NCBI RefSeq assembly: GCF_009765355.1
Contig: NZ_VTHK01000035.1
Location: forward strand, 1-64,000
Direction of reading: 5' to 3'
DNA from: Amycolatopsis anabasis
GTDB lineage: Bacteria > Actinomycetota > Actinomycetes > Mycobacteriales > Pseudonocardiaceae
Length of the DNA: 64,000 nucleotides
Shown: piece by piece, positions 27,213 through 35,856 of the stretch
Numbering within the stretch: position 1 is the first letter of the stretch
Layout of the letters: each line of letters opens with the position of its first letter
Program-made: the position numbers and the translations under genes
Notes under the pieces: model-generated
What the model saw: only the letters and a program-made list of their open reading frames with translations
Told to the model about the DNA's origin: nothing
Database searches by the model: none

Positions 27213-27231
27213 CGATCAGTAAAATTCATGT

Positions 27232-27720
27232 GTGACCATGCGTGCTGAAGAACGACTGGGGTACCACGTCAAGCGGGTGGAGCAGGAGCTGATGGCCGTC
27301 AAGCAGGTGGCCCTCAAGCCGAGCGGCCTGACCGTGCCGCAGTACACCGCGCTGGCGATACTCTCCCAGCACTCCGGCGCCTCCACCTCGGCGCTGGCCC
27401 GGTTCGCCCTGGTCACCCCGCAGACGATGGCCACCATCATGGCCAACCTCGAGGCCAAGGGGCTCGTCGTCAAGCAGCCCGACCCGTACCACCTCAACTC
27501 CCAGCAGATCGAACTCACCGCCGCCGGCCGCAAGGTGCTCGCCAAAGCCGACACCGCGGCGGTCGAGATCGAACGGGCCATCGACGACGCCTACACCGCC
27601 CGGGAGAAGGAGACCCTGGTCGAACTCCTGGCCCGGTTCTCCACCGCGCTCGAGGAGCAGGCCACCAGGTTCACCGGCACCGGCCCCGCGCTCGCCCCCT
27701 TCCGGGCGAACCCCGCCTGA
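27232..27720 (+). CDS. MarR-family transcriptional regulator
   Basis: A 162-residue winged-helix regulator (LTVPQYTALAILSQ, ALVTPQTMATIMANLEAKGL, wing DPYHLNSQQIELTAAG). Starts at GTG 27232; ATG 27238 is two codons later. Divergent from the Tat-exported molybdenum oxidoreductase operon, its likely target. MarR proteins commonly sense aromatic acids or aldehydes, which would suit an aldehyde oxidoreductase. Confidence 0.9.
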   Translation: MTMRAEERLGYHVKRVEQELMAVKQVALKPSGLTVPQYTALAILSQHSGASTSALARFALVTPQTMATIMANLEAKGLVVKQPDPYHLNSQQIELTAAGRKVLAKADTAAVEIERAIDDAYTAREKETLVELLARFSTALEEQATRFTGTGPALAPFRANPA

Positions 27721-27729
27721 CCCGGCGGG

Positions 27730-28827
27730 TCAGGGCACGGCGGTGCCGAGGAACGTGGTGACCTCGCGCAGGAGTTGACCGCGTCCGTGCTCGGTGCGGT
27801 CCAGATGGGCGTAGTGGGTGGCGCCGGCGAGTTCGGCGGTGCGGACGGTGCGGGCGTGGACGAGATGGCGGCGGAGCAGTTCCGGATCTTGGCGGCGGCT
27901 CCAGAAGTCGCGTTCGCTGCGCAGGACCAGGGTGGCCGCGGTGATCAGGCTGGCATCCCAGAGCTGGCGTCCGGTGGCTAGGTAGAAGCTGTCCTCGAGG
28001 GCGCCGGTGGGTGCGCGGAAGCTCGGCGGCGTGCGTGTCCGGCTGGTGGGGTCGGAGGCCAGCGCGCCGCGGGTGTAGGCGTCCAGCACGGCCGGATCGC
28101 GCCAGCGCGCCTTGTCCGGGGTCGGGATGCTGTTGTCCCAGGAGGGCAGCAGGCTGGCGCCGGTGTTGAGCCGGTAGGCGCCGAACCGGGCGGTGTTGAA
28201 CTGTCCCGGCCGCGCCGGGTCTTCGTAGTCGCTGCCTCTGCCCAGGCTCGGGTGACCGTCGATCGGCCCGTAGAGGGTGTTGTACAGGACGAGGTGGCCG
28301 ACCCGGTCGGGATGGGCGGCGGCGTACTGGCCGAGCCAGTGCCCGCCGGTCGCCCAGCCGAGCAGCGCCACCTTGCCGCCGGCGGCGCCGTTCCGCTGGA
28401 GGATCTGGTCGACGACCGCGGCCACGTCGCGGACCACCGCGTCGGAGCGGACGGCGGGCGGGCCCGCCTCCGGCGGCTGGGACAGCGCGGGCGGGCGGGT
28501 GGAATTCCCGTAGCCGCGCGCGTCCATCACGTAGACCCGGTGACCGGCGCGGGCCAGGTCCTCGGCCAGGGAGCCACCCGGCACCGGGAGGTCGAAACTC
28601 GCCGCGCCGGGCACGCGGGCGCCGTGCAGCAACAGCACCGGGCGCGCCGGACCGGTGGCGGCGCGAACCTCGCGGACGCCGATGCGCACCCCCGGATCAC
28701 TGGTGACGTGGAACTCGGTGCGAAGCACCCGGCGCGGATCGGTGCCATCCGCGGCACCGGGCGCGACTCCGGTCGCGGCCACGACCGCCGCCGCGAGAAC
28801 GCACAGGGTCTTCGGCAGTGCGGGCAT
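27730..28827 (-). CDS. Secreted alpha/beta hydrolase lacking the Ser nucleophile
   Basis: A 365-residue exported protein (signal LCVLAAAVVAATGVAPG) with an alpha/beta-hydrolase fold: RPVLLLHGARVPG oxyanion region, YVMDARGYGNST, and a late THYAHLDRTEHG histidine. The nucleophile elbow reads LLGWATGGHW: Ala (GCG) where Ser is expected, one base away from TCG. Either the protein is catalytically inactive, uses another residue, or carries a mutation. Convergent with marR and divergent from a LysR gene 104 bp away that may control it. Confidence 0.75.
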   Translation of the reverse strand: MPALPKTLCVLAAAVVAATGVAPGAADGTDPRRVLRTEFHVTSDPGVRIGVREVRAATGPARPVLLLHGARVPGAASFDLPVPGGSLAEDLARAGHRVYVMDARGYGNSTRPPALSQPPEAGPPAVRSDAVVRDVAAVVDQILQRNGAAGGKVALLGWATGGHWLGQYAAAHPDRVGHLVLYNTLYGPIDGHPSLGRGSDYEDPARPGQFNTARFGAYRLNTGASLLPSWDNSIPTPDKARWRDPAVLDAYTRGALASDPTSRTRTPPSFRAPTGALEDSFYLATGRQLWDASLITAATLVLRSERDFWSRRQDPELLRRHLVHARTVRTAELAGATHYAHLDRTEHGRGQLLREVTTFLGTAVP

Positions 28828-28895
28828 GGGAATCTCCTCGGCATTCTCGTGCTGACCCGGCCATGATGCGGCCGGACGGCGGCATCGAGACGTTC

Positions 28896-28923
28896 CATAT
28901 CAAGAATCGCGCTCAGCGATATG
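28896..28923. promoter_or_regulatory. LysR-type nested palindrome
   Basis: CATATC (28896) mirrors GATATG (28918), and inside it ATCGC-gctca-GCGAT (28906-28920) is a perfect 5-5-5 repeat. The site lies just upstream of the LysR start in the divergent region with the secreted hydrolase gene, as expected for an autoregulating LysR binding site. Confidence 0.5.
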
Positions 28924-28931
28924 CGGGCGAT

Positions 28932-29831
28932 ATGCTCGGCCTGGTGGAACTGAGGCACCTGCGTTACTTCCTGGCCGTCTCGGAAGAACTGCATTTCGGC
29001 CGTGCCGCGCGGGCGCTCGGGATTCAGCAGCCACCGCTGAGCCAGCAGATCCGTGCCCTGGAAGACGAACTGGGCGTGAAACTGTTCGACCGCAGCAGCC
29101 GGCGGGTGCGGCTCACCGCGGCGGGGGAAGCGTTGCGGCCCGCGGCGCAACGCGCGCTCGACGCCGCGGACGCGGCCAGGCGAACGGCCCAGCGCGCCGG
29201 GCGCGGGGACACCGGCGAACTCGCCCTGGGCTTCGTGGGCACGGCGACGCTGACCCTGCTGCCGAAACTGCTGCGGAGTTTCCGGGAGCACCACCCGGAC
29301 GTCGCGCTGACCTTGCACGAGATGACCACCGCCGAACAACTCCGGGCCCTGCACGCGGGCAACCTGGACGTCGGGCTGGTGCGCCCGCCGCTGCCCGGCG
29401 CCGAAACCGTCCACTGTGTACCGCTCGGCACGGAACGGTTGCTGGCCGCACTGCCCGTCCGGCATCCACTGGCACGGGAGCGCGCGGTGGCGGTGGAACG
29501 GCTCGCGGGCGAGCCGTTCGTGCTCTTCCCGCGCGCCCTCGGCCCGGGACTGTACGACCAGATCCTCAACCACTGCCGGAGCCACGGTGTCGAACCTGCC
29601 ATCACGCAGGAAGCGGTGCAGATGCACACCCTCGCGGCCCTGGTCGCCGCCGGTCTCGGGGTCTCGATCGTGCCGTCCTCGGTGAGCCAGTTGCACCGTG
29701 CCGATGTCGCCTACCGGCCGCTGAGCCCGCAGGCACGCGTCGCGCACCTCGCGGCCGCACACCGGCACGACAACCTCAATCCCGCGGCGCACAACTTCGC
29801 GGCCCTGGCTCGGCGACCGAATTTCGGTTGA
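28932..29831 (+). CDS. LysR-family transcriptional regulator
   Basis: A 299-residue LysR protein: N-terminal winged helix (FGRAARALGIQQPPLSQQIR) and a substrate-binding domain (GELALGFVGTATLTLLPKLL) of the BenM/CatM-like style. ATG 28932 chosen; the GTG four codons later is possible. The O-methyltransferase gene begins about 5 bp after the stop, so the two are cotranscribed; the secreted hydrolase is divergent. Confidence 0.9.
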   Translation: MLGLVELRHLRYFLAVSEELHFGRAARALGIQQPPLSQQIRALEDELGVKLFDRSSRRVRLTAAGEALRPAAQRALDAADAARRTAQRAGRGDTGELALGFVGTATLTLLPKLLRSFREHHPDVALTLHEMTTAEQLRALHAGNLDVGLVRPPLPGAETVHCVPLGTERLLAALPVRHPLARERAVAVERLAGEPFVLFPRALGPGLYDQILNHCRSHGVEPAITQEAVQMHTLAALVAAGLGVSIVPSSVSQLHRADVAYRPLSPQARVAHLAAAHRHDNLNPAAHNFAALARRPNFG

Positions 29832-29836
29832 CAGGC

Positions 29837-30859
29837 ATGGGAAAGTGCGTCTTCGTGGGACAAGAAAACGATGTGGACGTGCTCCGTCGCCTGTCCGGGC
29901 TGGCGACGCCGATGGCGCTGCGGGTCGCGGTGACCCTGGGCCTGCCGGACCGGCTCCTCGGCGACGGCGCCGCCGCCGAGGAACTCGCGGTCGAACTCGA
30001 CCATTCCCCGGTCGGGCTCGATCTGCTGCTGGGCCACCTGACGACCCTCGGCGTCGTCGAACGGACCTCCACCGGCTACCGGACCACCGAGTTCGGGGCG
30101 AACCTCCGCGCCGACGCCGGGAACGGCCTGGCCAACCTCCTGCACCTGGATTCCGCCGCCGGTCGCGCCGAACTGGCCCTGGTCGAACTCGGCCACAGCA
30201 TCGCCACCGGCCAAGCGTCCTACGCCCGCCGCTACGGCCAGGACTTCTGGGCCGACCTCGCCGAGCATTCCCACCTCCGCGAGTCGTTCGACCGGCAGAT
30301 GATCCAGCGGTTCCGCGAGCAGATCCCGGGGATCGTCGCCGGTTTCGACTGGTCCCGGTTCGCCACCCTGGTCGACGTCGGCGGCGGCCGGGGCGCCCTG
30401 CTCGCCGCGATCCTGGCGGCCCACCCCCGGATGCGCGGCCATCTCGTCGATCTCGAACCCACGGCCGCCGAGGCCGCCCGCACCTTCCGCGCGCACGATC
30501 TGGACGACCGGACCGAAGTGACCGCGGGCAGCTTCTTCGACCCGCTCCCGGCGGGGGCGGACGCCTATCTGCTGAGCGACATCCTCCACGACTGGGACGA
30601 CGAGCACGCCCACCGCATCCTGGCCCGCTGCGTCGAGGCCGTCCACCCGTCCGGCCGTGTTCTCGTCCTCGAGCCGGTCGGCGGAATGCGCGCCGAAACC
30701 GAGATGGACCTGGTCATGCTCGCGTTCTACGGCGGACGCGAGCGCCGGATCGACGAGTTCCGCACGCTCGCCGCCGCGCAGGGACTGGTCCTCGATGCGG
30801 TGACCACCCTGACCGACCAGCGCTGCCTGCTCGAATTCCGGCTCGCCGCCAACGGATGA
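29837..30859 (+). CDS. SAM-dependent O-methyltransferase
   Basis: About 340 residues: N-terminal dimerisation winged helix and a C-terminal Rossmann domain with motif I LVDVGGGRGALLAA and a catalytic-type SDILHDWDDEHAHR. This is the caffeic-acid-type (COMT) family common in secondary metabolism; the catalytic His-Asp pair is intact. ATG 29837 or GTG 29855 may be the start. Cotranscribed with the LysR gene; its small-molecule substrate is unknown. Confidence 0.85.
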   Translation: MGKCVFVGQENDVDVLRRLSGLATPMALRVAVTLGLPDRLLGDGAAAEELAVELDHSPVGLDLLLGHLTTLGVVERTSTGYRTTEFGANLRADAGNGLANLLHLDSAAGRAELALVELGHSIATGQASYARRYGQDFWADLAEHSHLRESFDRQMIQRFREQIPGIVAGFDWSRFATLVDVGGGRGALLAAILAAHPRMRGHLVDLEPTAAEAARTFRAHDLDDRTEVTAGSFFDPLPAGADAYLLSDILHDWDDEHAHRILARCVEAVHPSGRVLVLEPVGGMRAETEMDLVMLAFYGGRERRIDEFRTLAAAQGLVLDAVTTLTDQRCLLEFRLAANG

Positions 30860-30872
30860 GGTACCACCCGGA

Positions 30873-30939
30873 ACCGGTGGAGTCGTGAGTGGACGGACCG
30901 GTTATTGATAGAACCGGCCGTACCACCCACGACCGGTGG
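30873..30939. terminator. Bidirectional hairpin, GTCGTGAGTG family (copy 4)
   Basis: GTCGTGAGTGG (30882) pairs with CCACCCACGAC (to 30933), with an inner ACCGGTT/AACCGG stem and an outer CCGGTGG repeat. Lies between the convergent O-methyltransferase and esterase genes and can serve both. Confidence 0.75.
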
Positions 30940-30943
30940 CGGC

Positions 30944-31753
30944 TCAGCCGCCGATCGCGGCGAGCAGCGTGGGCAGGGAGGCGTGGAACTGCCGTTGCCA
31001 GTAGGGCCAGGAATGCGTGCCTTCGCCGAAGTATGTGGTGACCGGGATGTGCGACCGGCGCAGCCGTTCCACGAACACGGTCGTCATGCGGTGGACCTCC
31101 TGTTCCGCCCGGATGCCGATGAGGTCGAGTGGTGATCCGAACGGTCCGGGCGTGCCGTCGCCGGAGCTGACGAACAGCCGCACGCCGCGCAGCCGGTCCG
31201 CGAGGTCGTAGGCGTTGTGCCGTTGCCAGAGCACGCGTTGCTCGGGGATCTCCGGATCACCCCAGATCCTGCGGTAGTCCGTCCCGAAGCAGTTGACCAG
31301 CATCGCCAGGCGCAATCCCAGCGGATCCCGCAGGGTGTGCAGCCCGCCGCTGTAGCTCGCGGCCGCCCGGAACATGCCGGGGTGCCGGGCCGCGTAGGCC
31401 ATGGCGCCTTGCCCGCCCATCGAGATTCCGCCGATCGCGCGGGCGGAACCGGCCCGGTAGTCGCGTTCCAGGAGCTCGCGCACTTCGGTCAGGTGGAAGG
31501 TCTCCCAGGCGACATCGGATTCGGTGGCCCAGCTCCGGTAGTTGCCGCCGCCTCCGTGCAGCAGGTACAGCACCGGCCAGGTGCGTTGCGCGTGCCGGGA
31601 CCAGCCGGGCGGCAGCAGCACGCGCACACCGGCCACCGCGCCCAGGGCCGGCGAGTCGATCCGCAGATCCAGCGTGCGGGCGTCGACCCGGGTTTCCGCC
31701 ACGACCCGCGGCGGCGCGGGCTGCGCACGGGCGGGTGAAACGGGAACGGCCAC
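30944..31753 (-). CDS. Esterase family protein (antigen 85/S-formylglutathione-hydrolase type)
   Basis: Mature-domain length of about 250 residues with the esterase-D fold: WPVLYLLHGGGGNYRSW, nucleophile GISMGGQGAM, Asp in VSSGDGT and late His in GEGTHSWPYW. The GTG at 31753 is the only standard start in this frame, but the frame is open upstream and encodes a perfect signal-peptide core (WFAAAVTALVVAVPVSPARA) with no ATG, GTG or TTG. ATG 31796, with GGGAGG nine bases before it, is one base out of frame. So the true start is probably 31796 with a 1-nt frameshift near 31784-31796. Confidence 0.72.
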   Translation of the reverse strand: MAVPVSPARAQPAPPRVVAETRVDARTLDLRIDSPALGAVAGVRVLLPPGWSRHAQRTWPVLYLLHGGGGNYRSWATESDVAWETFHLTEVRELLERDYRAGSARAIGGISMGGQGAMAYAARHPGMFRAAASYSGGLHTLRDPLGLRLAMLVNCFGTDYRRIWGDPEIPEQRVLWQRHNAYDLADRLRGVRLFVSSGDGTPGPFGSPLDLIGIRAEQEVHRMTTVFVERLRRSHIPVTTYFGEGTHSWPYWQRQFHASLPTLLAAIGG

Positions 31754-31846
31754 GACCAGAGCCGTGACCGCGGCGGCGAACCATGATCGTGCCCATCGGC
31801 GAATGCCTCCCGGCGGTCTCGGGGCGAACGGGGTTCGGCAGATGCG

Positions 31847-31954
31847 TCAGCGCGGGGCGGCGCCCATGCCGAGTGCGATCTGCACGGTGATCAGGACAAG
31901 CCAGGCCAGCAGGAGGAGCGCGGCCCAGAACAGGGGTTTGGTGAGCAGTTTCAT
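31847..31954 (-). CDS. Small single-helix membrane protein downstream of corA
   Basis: A 35-residue open frame, mostly one hydrophobic helix (FWAALLLLAWLVLITVQIAL) preceded by a Lys-containing start. The ATG lies 11 bp after the corA stop, consistent with translational coupling. No close family known to me. Could be a small partner of CorA or a chance frame. Confidence 0.4.
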   Translation of the reverse strand: MKLLTKPLFWAALLLLAWLVLITVQIALGMGAAPR

Positions 31955-31965
31955 GCGCCGTCCGT

Positions 31966-33042
31966 TCAGAGCCAGCCGTTGCGTTTGAGCATCCGGTGCA
32001 GCAGCAGGCAGACCAGCAGGATCACGGTCATCACGATGGGGTAGCCGTAGGTCCAGCGCAATTCGGGCATGTGGTCGAAGTTCATCCCGTAGATCCCGGC
32101 GCCCATGGTGGGCACGGCGACGATCGCGGCCCAGGCGGTGATCTTGCGCATGTCGTTGTTCTGCTGGAGCGTGACCTTGGCGAGGGTGGCGTCGAGCAGG
32201 CTGGTGAGCAGTTCGTCGAAGCCGGCGATGCGCTCGGTCAAGGATTCGAGGTTGTTGTCCACGTCGTGGAAGTAGGACCGCACCTGCTGCGGGATCAGCG
32301 GCGTTTCGGTGTCGCCCAGGACGCGCAGCGGGGTGGCCAGCGGGGTCACGGATCGGCGGAGTTCCACGATTTCGCGTTTGATCAGGTACATCTGTTCGGC
32401 GCTGATGAGGCTGCGCGGGGCGAACACGAGCGCTTCGACCTCGTCGATGTCCCGTTCGAACGCGCTGGTGACCTCGTGGTAGGCGTCGACCACGTGGTCG
32501 GCGATGGCGTGCAGCACGACGGCCGGGCCGAGCGCGAGCCGTTCGGGTGCGGCTTCGAGCCGGTCGCGCAGGCGGCGCAGGCGGGAATGTTCGCGTCGCC
32601 GGACGGTGACGATGAAATCGGCGCCGAGGAAGGCCATGATCTCGCCGGTTTCCACGATCTCGTGCGCGGTGGTCGGCGAGTCGTGCTCGACGTGGCGCAC
32701 GGTTTTGAACACGGTGAACAGGGTGCCGTCGTACCGCTCGAGCTTGGGGCGCTGGTAGGCGCGGACCGCGTCCTCGACACCGAGTTCGTGCAGGCCGAAG
32801 ATCTCCGCGATGTCCCGGAGGTGCTCGGCGTCGGGCTCGAACAACCCGGCCCACACGAATCCCGTGCCGTGGCGGCGGACCTCGGCCAGGGCGTCGGCGG
32901 GAGTCCACCGGCCCGGTAGGCGCGTGCCGTCGCGGTAGGCGGCGCAGTCCACGATCGACGCGGACGTCGTCACCGGACTCCGCCCGGCGGAGCGGCTGTC
33001 CTCGCCGTCCGGCTGGTCGTCGGTCGAGGGGACACTCAGCAC
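31966..33042 (-). CDS. corA: CorA-type magnesium/divalent cation transporter
   Basis: A 358-residue protein with the CorA layout: a large N-terminal cytosolic alpha/beta domain, a long helical stalk and two C-terminal helices with the selectivity motif Gly-Met-Asn (YGMNFDHMPEL). Start at GTG 33042, four bases after AGGAGG. The preceding in-frame extension is not family-like. Divergent from an NTF2-like gene; a 35-residue membrane protein follows. Confidence 0.92.
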   Translation of the reverse strand: MLSVPSTDDQPDGEDSRSAGRSPVTTSASIVDCAAYRDGTRLPGRWTPADALAEVRRHGTGFVWAGLFEPDAEHLRDIAEIFGLHELGVEDAVRAYQRPKLERYDGTLFTVFKTVRHVEHDSPTTAHEIVETGEIMAFLGADFIVTVRRREHSRLRRLRDRLEAAPERLALGPAVVLHAIADHVVDAYHEVTSAFERDIDEVEALVFAPRSLISAEQMYLIKREIVELRRSVTPLATPLRVLGDTETPLIPQQVRSYFHDVDNNLESLTERIAGFDELLTSLLDATLAKVTLQQNNDMRKITAWAAIVAVPTMGAGIYGMNFDHMPELRWTYGYPIVMTVILLVCLLLHRMLKRNGWL

Positions 33043-33184
33043 GGATCCTCCTGATACCGGTGGGTTTCCACGGGGCCGGTGCGCCATCCTGCCAGTCTGC
33101 CCCGGCTTGTCGTGTGCGGTCGCGGCGCTCGATGACCGCGGTGCCGCAGTAGATTGGCGGTTCACCCATGTCAAGGAGGACAGC

Positions 33185-33823
33185 GTGGCCACTTCCGCCG
33201 ACGACCACACCCTCGAAGCCTTGGCCGCCCGGGTCGCCCAGCTGGAGGGCAGGCTGGCCGAATGCGAGGACCGGGCCGCCATCACCGAGGTGCTGTTCCG
33301 CTACGCGCGCGCCGCCGACCGGTGCGACCTCGAGTTGTTCAAGTCCTGCTACCACCCGGACGCGACCGACTGCCACTGGTTCTTCAACGGCAACGCCCAC
33401 GAGTTCGCCGAGCACGTGGTCGAGGTGCTGGCGCGGGCCGACAACTCCCAGCACTCGATCACCAACCCGCTCATCACCCTCGACGGGACGCGGGCGTTCG
33501 TGGAATCGCAGTGGTACGTGCTGCACCACGTGTCGCTGAACGACGGCCGCTACCTCGACCAGCAGATCGAGGGCCGCTACCTGGACGTGTTCGAGAAGCG
33601 GGACGGGGAGTGGAAGATCCTGCACCGGCAATGCGCGACCGAGGCATGGCGCGAGTTCGTCACCGAGGACTACTCGGCCGGAATTCCCGCCGACCATCCC
33701 GCCCGCGGTCAGCGGGCGCCGCACGACGCCGTGTACCGGGGTTTCGGCCTGCTCGACGAGGAGGTCGTGCCTTTCGTCCTGCCCGACTTCTGGGCCCCCG
33801 CGCTGTCCCGCCACCAGGGCTGA
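33185..33823 (+). CDS. NTF2-like/SnoaL-type protein
   Basis: A 212-residue protein whose core (residues about 25-165, EDRAAITEVLFRYARAADRC through DGEWKILHRQCATEAW) is the SnoaL_4/scytalone-dehydratase-like fold. This fold serves dehydratases, cyclases and small subunits of ring oxygenases. An Asp-His pair typical of LinA/scytalone dehydratase may be at RCDLELF and CHWFF. GTG 33185 has AAGGAGG six bases before it. Stand-alone gene; reaction unknown. Confidence 0.75.
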   Translation: MATSADDHTLEALAARVAQLEGRLAECEDRAAITEVLFRYARAADRCDLELFKSCYHPDATDCHWFFNGNAHEFAEHVVEVLARADNSQHSITNPLITLDGTRAFVESQWYVLHHVSLNDGRYLDQQIEGRYLDVFEKRDGEWKILHRQCATEAWREFVTEDYSAGIPADHPARGQRAPHDAVYRGFGLLDEEVVPFVLPDFWAPALSRHQG

Positions 33824-33845
33824 ACACCCGGCGCGGCGGTCGTTT

Positions 33846-35660
33846 TCAACGACAACCGCAGATGCGCCGGGCCTGGCCGCGGATGTCGGAGGTGACGTGT
33901 GGCGAGTCGAGATTGCCGACGACGATGGCCGCGTTGTGACTGGTCACCGGTATACCGGCGGTCATGGTGCGCACGAGTTGCTGGACGTGTGCCTGGCTGA
34001 GGGATTTGTCGAGGTTCTGCAACTGCCGGGCGGCTTCTCGCGGGTTCGGGCCGCCCAGCGCGTTGATGAGGTCCTCGACCTTGGCGCCGGTCTGCCGGGC
34101 CAGGCGTGCCGCGCCTTCGTCCAGCACGGCCGCTTTGCCGCGCCATTCGGAGGCGAGTTCCGTCGCTCGCGGGCTCGCGTCGGCAACGGGGCGGGAGACG
34201 TCGGTTTCGGCGACCACGGCCCGGGCTTCCCCGGACACCAGGTCGTCCACGTTGGTCGCGGAGTCGCGGGTCAGGAAGTCCAGCACCCGGTGATATGCCT
34301 TTTCCAGCCGGTCCTGGAGTGACTTGTCCACCGATTCGACGAAGCTCTGCATCATCGGTTCCAGGAGCGGAATGGCCTCGGTGATCGGTTTGGTGAACTT
34401 GAGCAGGAGTTCGGTGGCCAGTTTCTCCACTTGGAGCACGATCTTCTTCGGCCCCTCCGTCGCGATCTCGATCCCTGGTGCGGGGCTTCCCGACGTCGTG
34501 CGCGCGGCGTCGTCGATCCGGTTCGGGGTGATTTCCGGCGGTGGCGCCTTCCGGTCCGGGCTGACGACCTTCTGCTCGCCCGGCAGGGCGTCCACCTTCT
34601 GCTTCCGTGCGGACTCGTCGCGCACCGCTTGGTCGACCGCGTCGTCACGGACTCCGAATGTTCGTGCTTGCTCGGCTTCCGCGTGCACCGCGGCCGCGGT
34701 CGCGCTGATCCGGGGAAGCAAGGGCAAGGCGTCCCGGTACTCCGGCGGCATCTTGCCGGCGATGTCCCGGTACAGGCTGGTAGCGACCTCCTGGGCGAGT
34801 CTGGCCTCCACCTGGTGTGCGATCTTGGCGTAGTCGTCCTCCTTGGTCTTGATCCGGAGGAGCAGGTCGCCGCTCGGCACACCCGCGTGCGTGCCGAGCA
34901 GCGTGAACGCCGCCAGCGTCGCCAGCCCGGCCGCGATCGGGCCGCTGTACTTGCCGTACAGGTCGGCCAGGCGGTTGAGCCCCCGGGCGGCCCCGGCGCG
35001 GGCCTTGCCCGGCCAGGCGGTCAGGACGCAACTCAGCACGTAGACCAGGACGAGCAGGCCGAGCATCCGCAGTTCGGTCAGCTTCAGGTTGTCCGCGAAG
35101 AATTTCGAGATCCCTTCCAGCCATTGCTGGAGGCCGGCCAGTTGCCCGATGGTCAGCATTCCGCCGAATATGGTCAGCACCGATGCCAGTAACACGTGGA
35201 ACGCGGTGGCGAGCCCGATGGGGATGAGGTAGAGAACGCCGAAGAAGCGCAGGTAGTACCGGAACCCCGTGGACCGCGGCGCACGCCTGCCGCGCCACGC
35301 GTTCGCCCTCGTCCCGTTCGCCACTCCGACATAACCCCGGCAGTACCGCAGCAGAATCCACAGGACACCGACCACCAGTGCGATCGCGGCCGCATTGGTG
35401 AACAGGCCCAGGAGGACCAGCGCGGCGACGAGCGCGTGCAGGACAGTTCTCCCGTAGAGCAGCCGAACGCGCAAGTCCGCGGTGCCGGACGCGCGCAGCC
35501 GGGTACCGTTCCGGACGTTCCCGGGAATCCTGATTACGATCGGGCTGCGGTGATTTTCCGGGGACGCCGTGATCAGTTTGATCGTGCCGGGCCGCTTTTG
35601 CCACGGGTAAATCTCCAACACCGGCAACTTCTGGCCGACAGGTTTGCTTTTCCTTTTCAT
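33846..35660 (-). CDS. Unrecognised multi-pass membrane protein with large soluble C-terminal half
   Basis: A 604-residue protein I cannot assign. Residues 1-70 are basic and soluble; about five or six hydrophobic helices lie between 72 and 260; the remainder (about 280-604) is polar and helical with many Arg/Glu, likely a coiled-coil or stalk domain, ending CGCR. No enzyme motif is visible. The ATG 35660 has no clear ribosome site. The promoter side is lower in GC than neighbours. Convergent with the NTF2-like gene. Confidence 0.6.
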   Translation of the reverse strand: MKRKSKPVGQKLPVLEIYPWQKRPGTIKLITASPENHRSPIVIRIPGNVRNGTRLRASGTADLRVRLLYGRTVLHALVAALVLLGLFTNAAAIALVVGVLWILLRYCRGYVGVANGTRANAWRGRRAPRSTGFRYYLRFFGVLYLIPIGLATAFHVLLASVLTIFGGMLTIGQLAGLQQWLEGISKFFADNLKLTELRMLGLLVLVYVLSCVLTAWPGKARAGAARGLNRLADLYGKYSGPIAAGLATLAAFTLLGTHAGVPSGDLLLRIKTKEDDYAKIAHQVEARLAQEVATSLYRDIAGKMPPEYRDALPLLPRISATAAAVHAEAEQARTFGVRDDAVDQAVRDESARKQKVDALPGEQKVVSPDRKAPPPEITPNRIDDAARTTSGSPAPGIEIATEGPKKIVLQVEKLATELLLKFTKPITEAIPLLEPMMQSFVESVDKSLQDRLEKAYHRVLDFLTRDSATNVDDLVSGEARAVVAETDVSRPVADASPRATELASEWRGKAAVLDEGAARLARQTGAKVEDLINALGGPNPREAARQLQNLDKSLSQAHVQQLVRTMTAGIPVTSHNAAIVVGNLDSPHVTSDIRGQARRICGCR

Positions 35661-35856
35661 CGAACAATGATGAATGGGCGTCGCATGGGGTAAAAGTCGC
35701 CATTCGGGTCGTTAATGCGCGGAGCATACGGCGTGGCGCCTTCATCCGTCGTGCATCGGCGTGGCGCCGGACGGACTGCCGATGTTCGCCCCCTGGACAC
35801 CGGACTGCCGGACCCTTGCGCGGCACTGTCGGGGGCTGGTGAAACAGAGAGAGGTC

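Noticed and set aside
33107..33184. Longer N-terminus for the NTF2-like protein from 33107
   Set aside because: The extension has no family likeness, whereas GTG 33185 has a strong AAGGAGG at the right distance.
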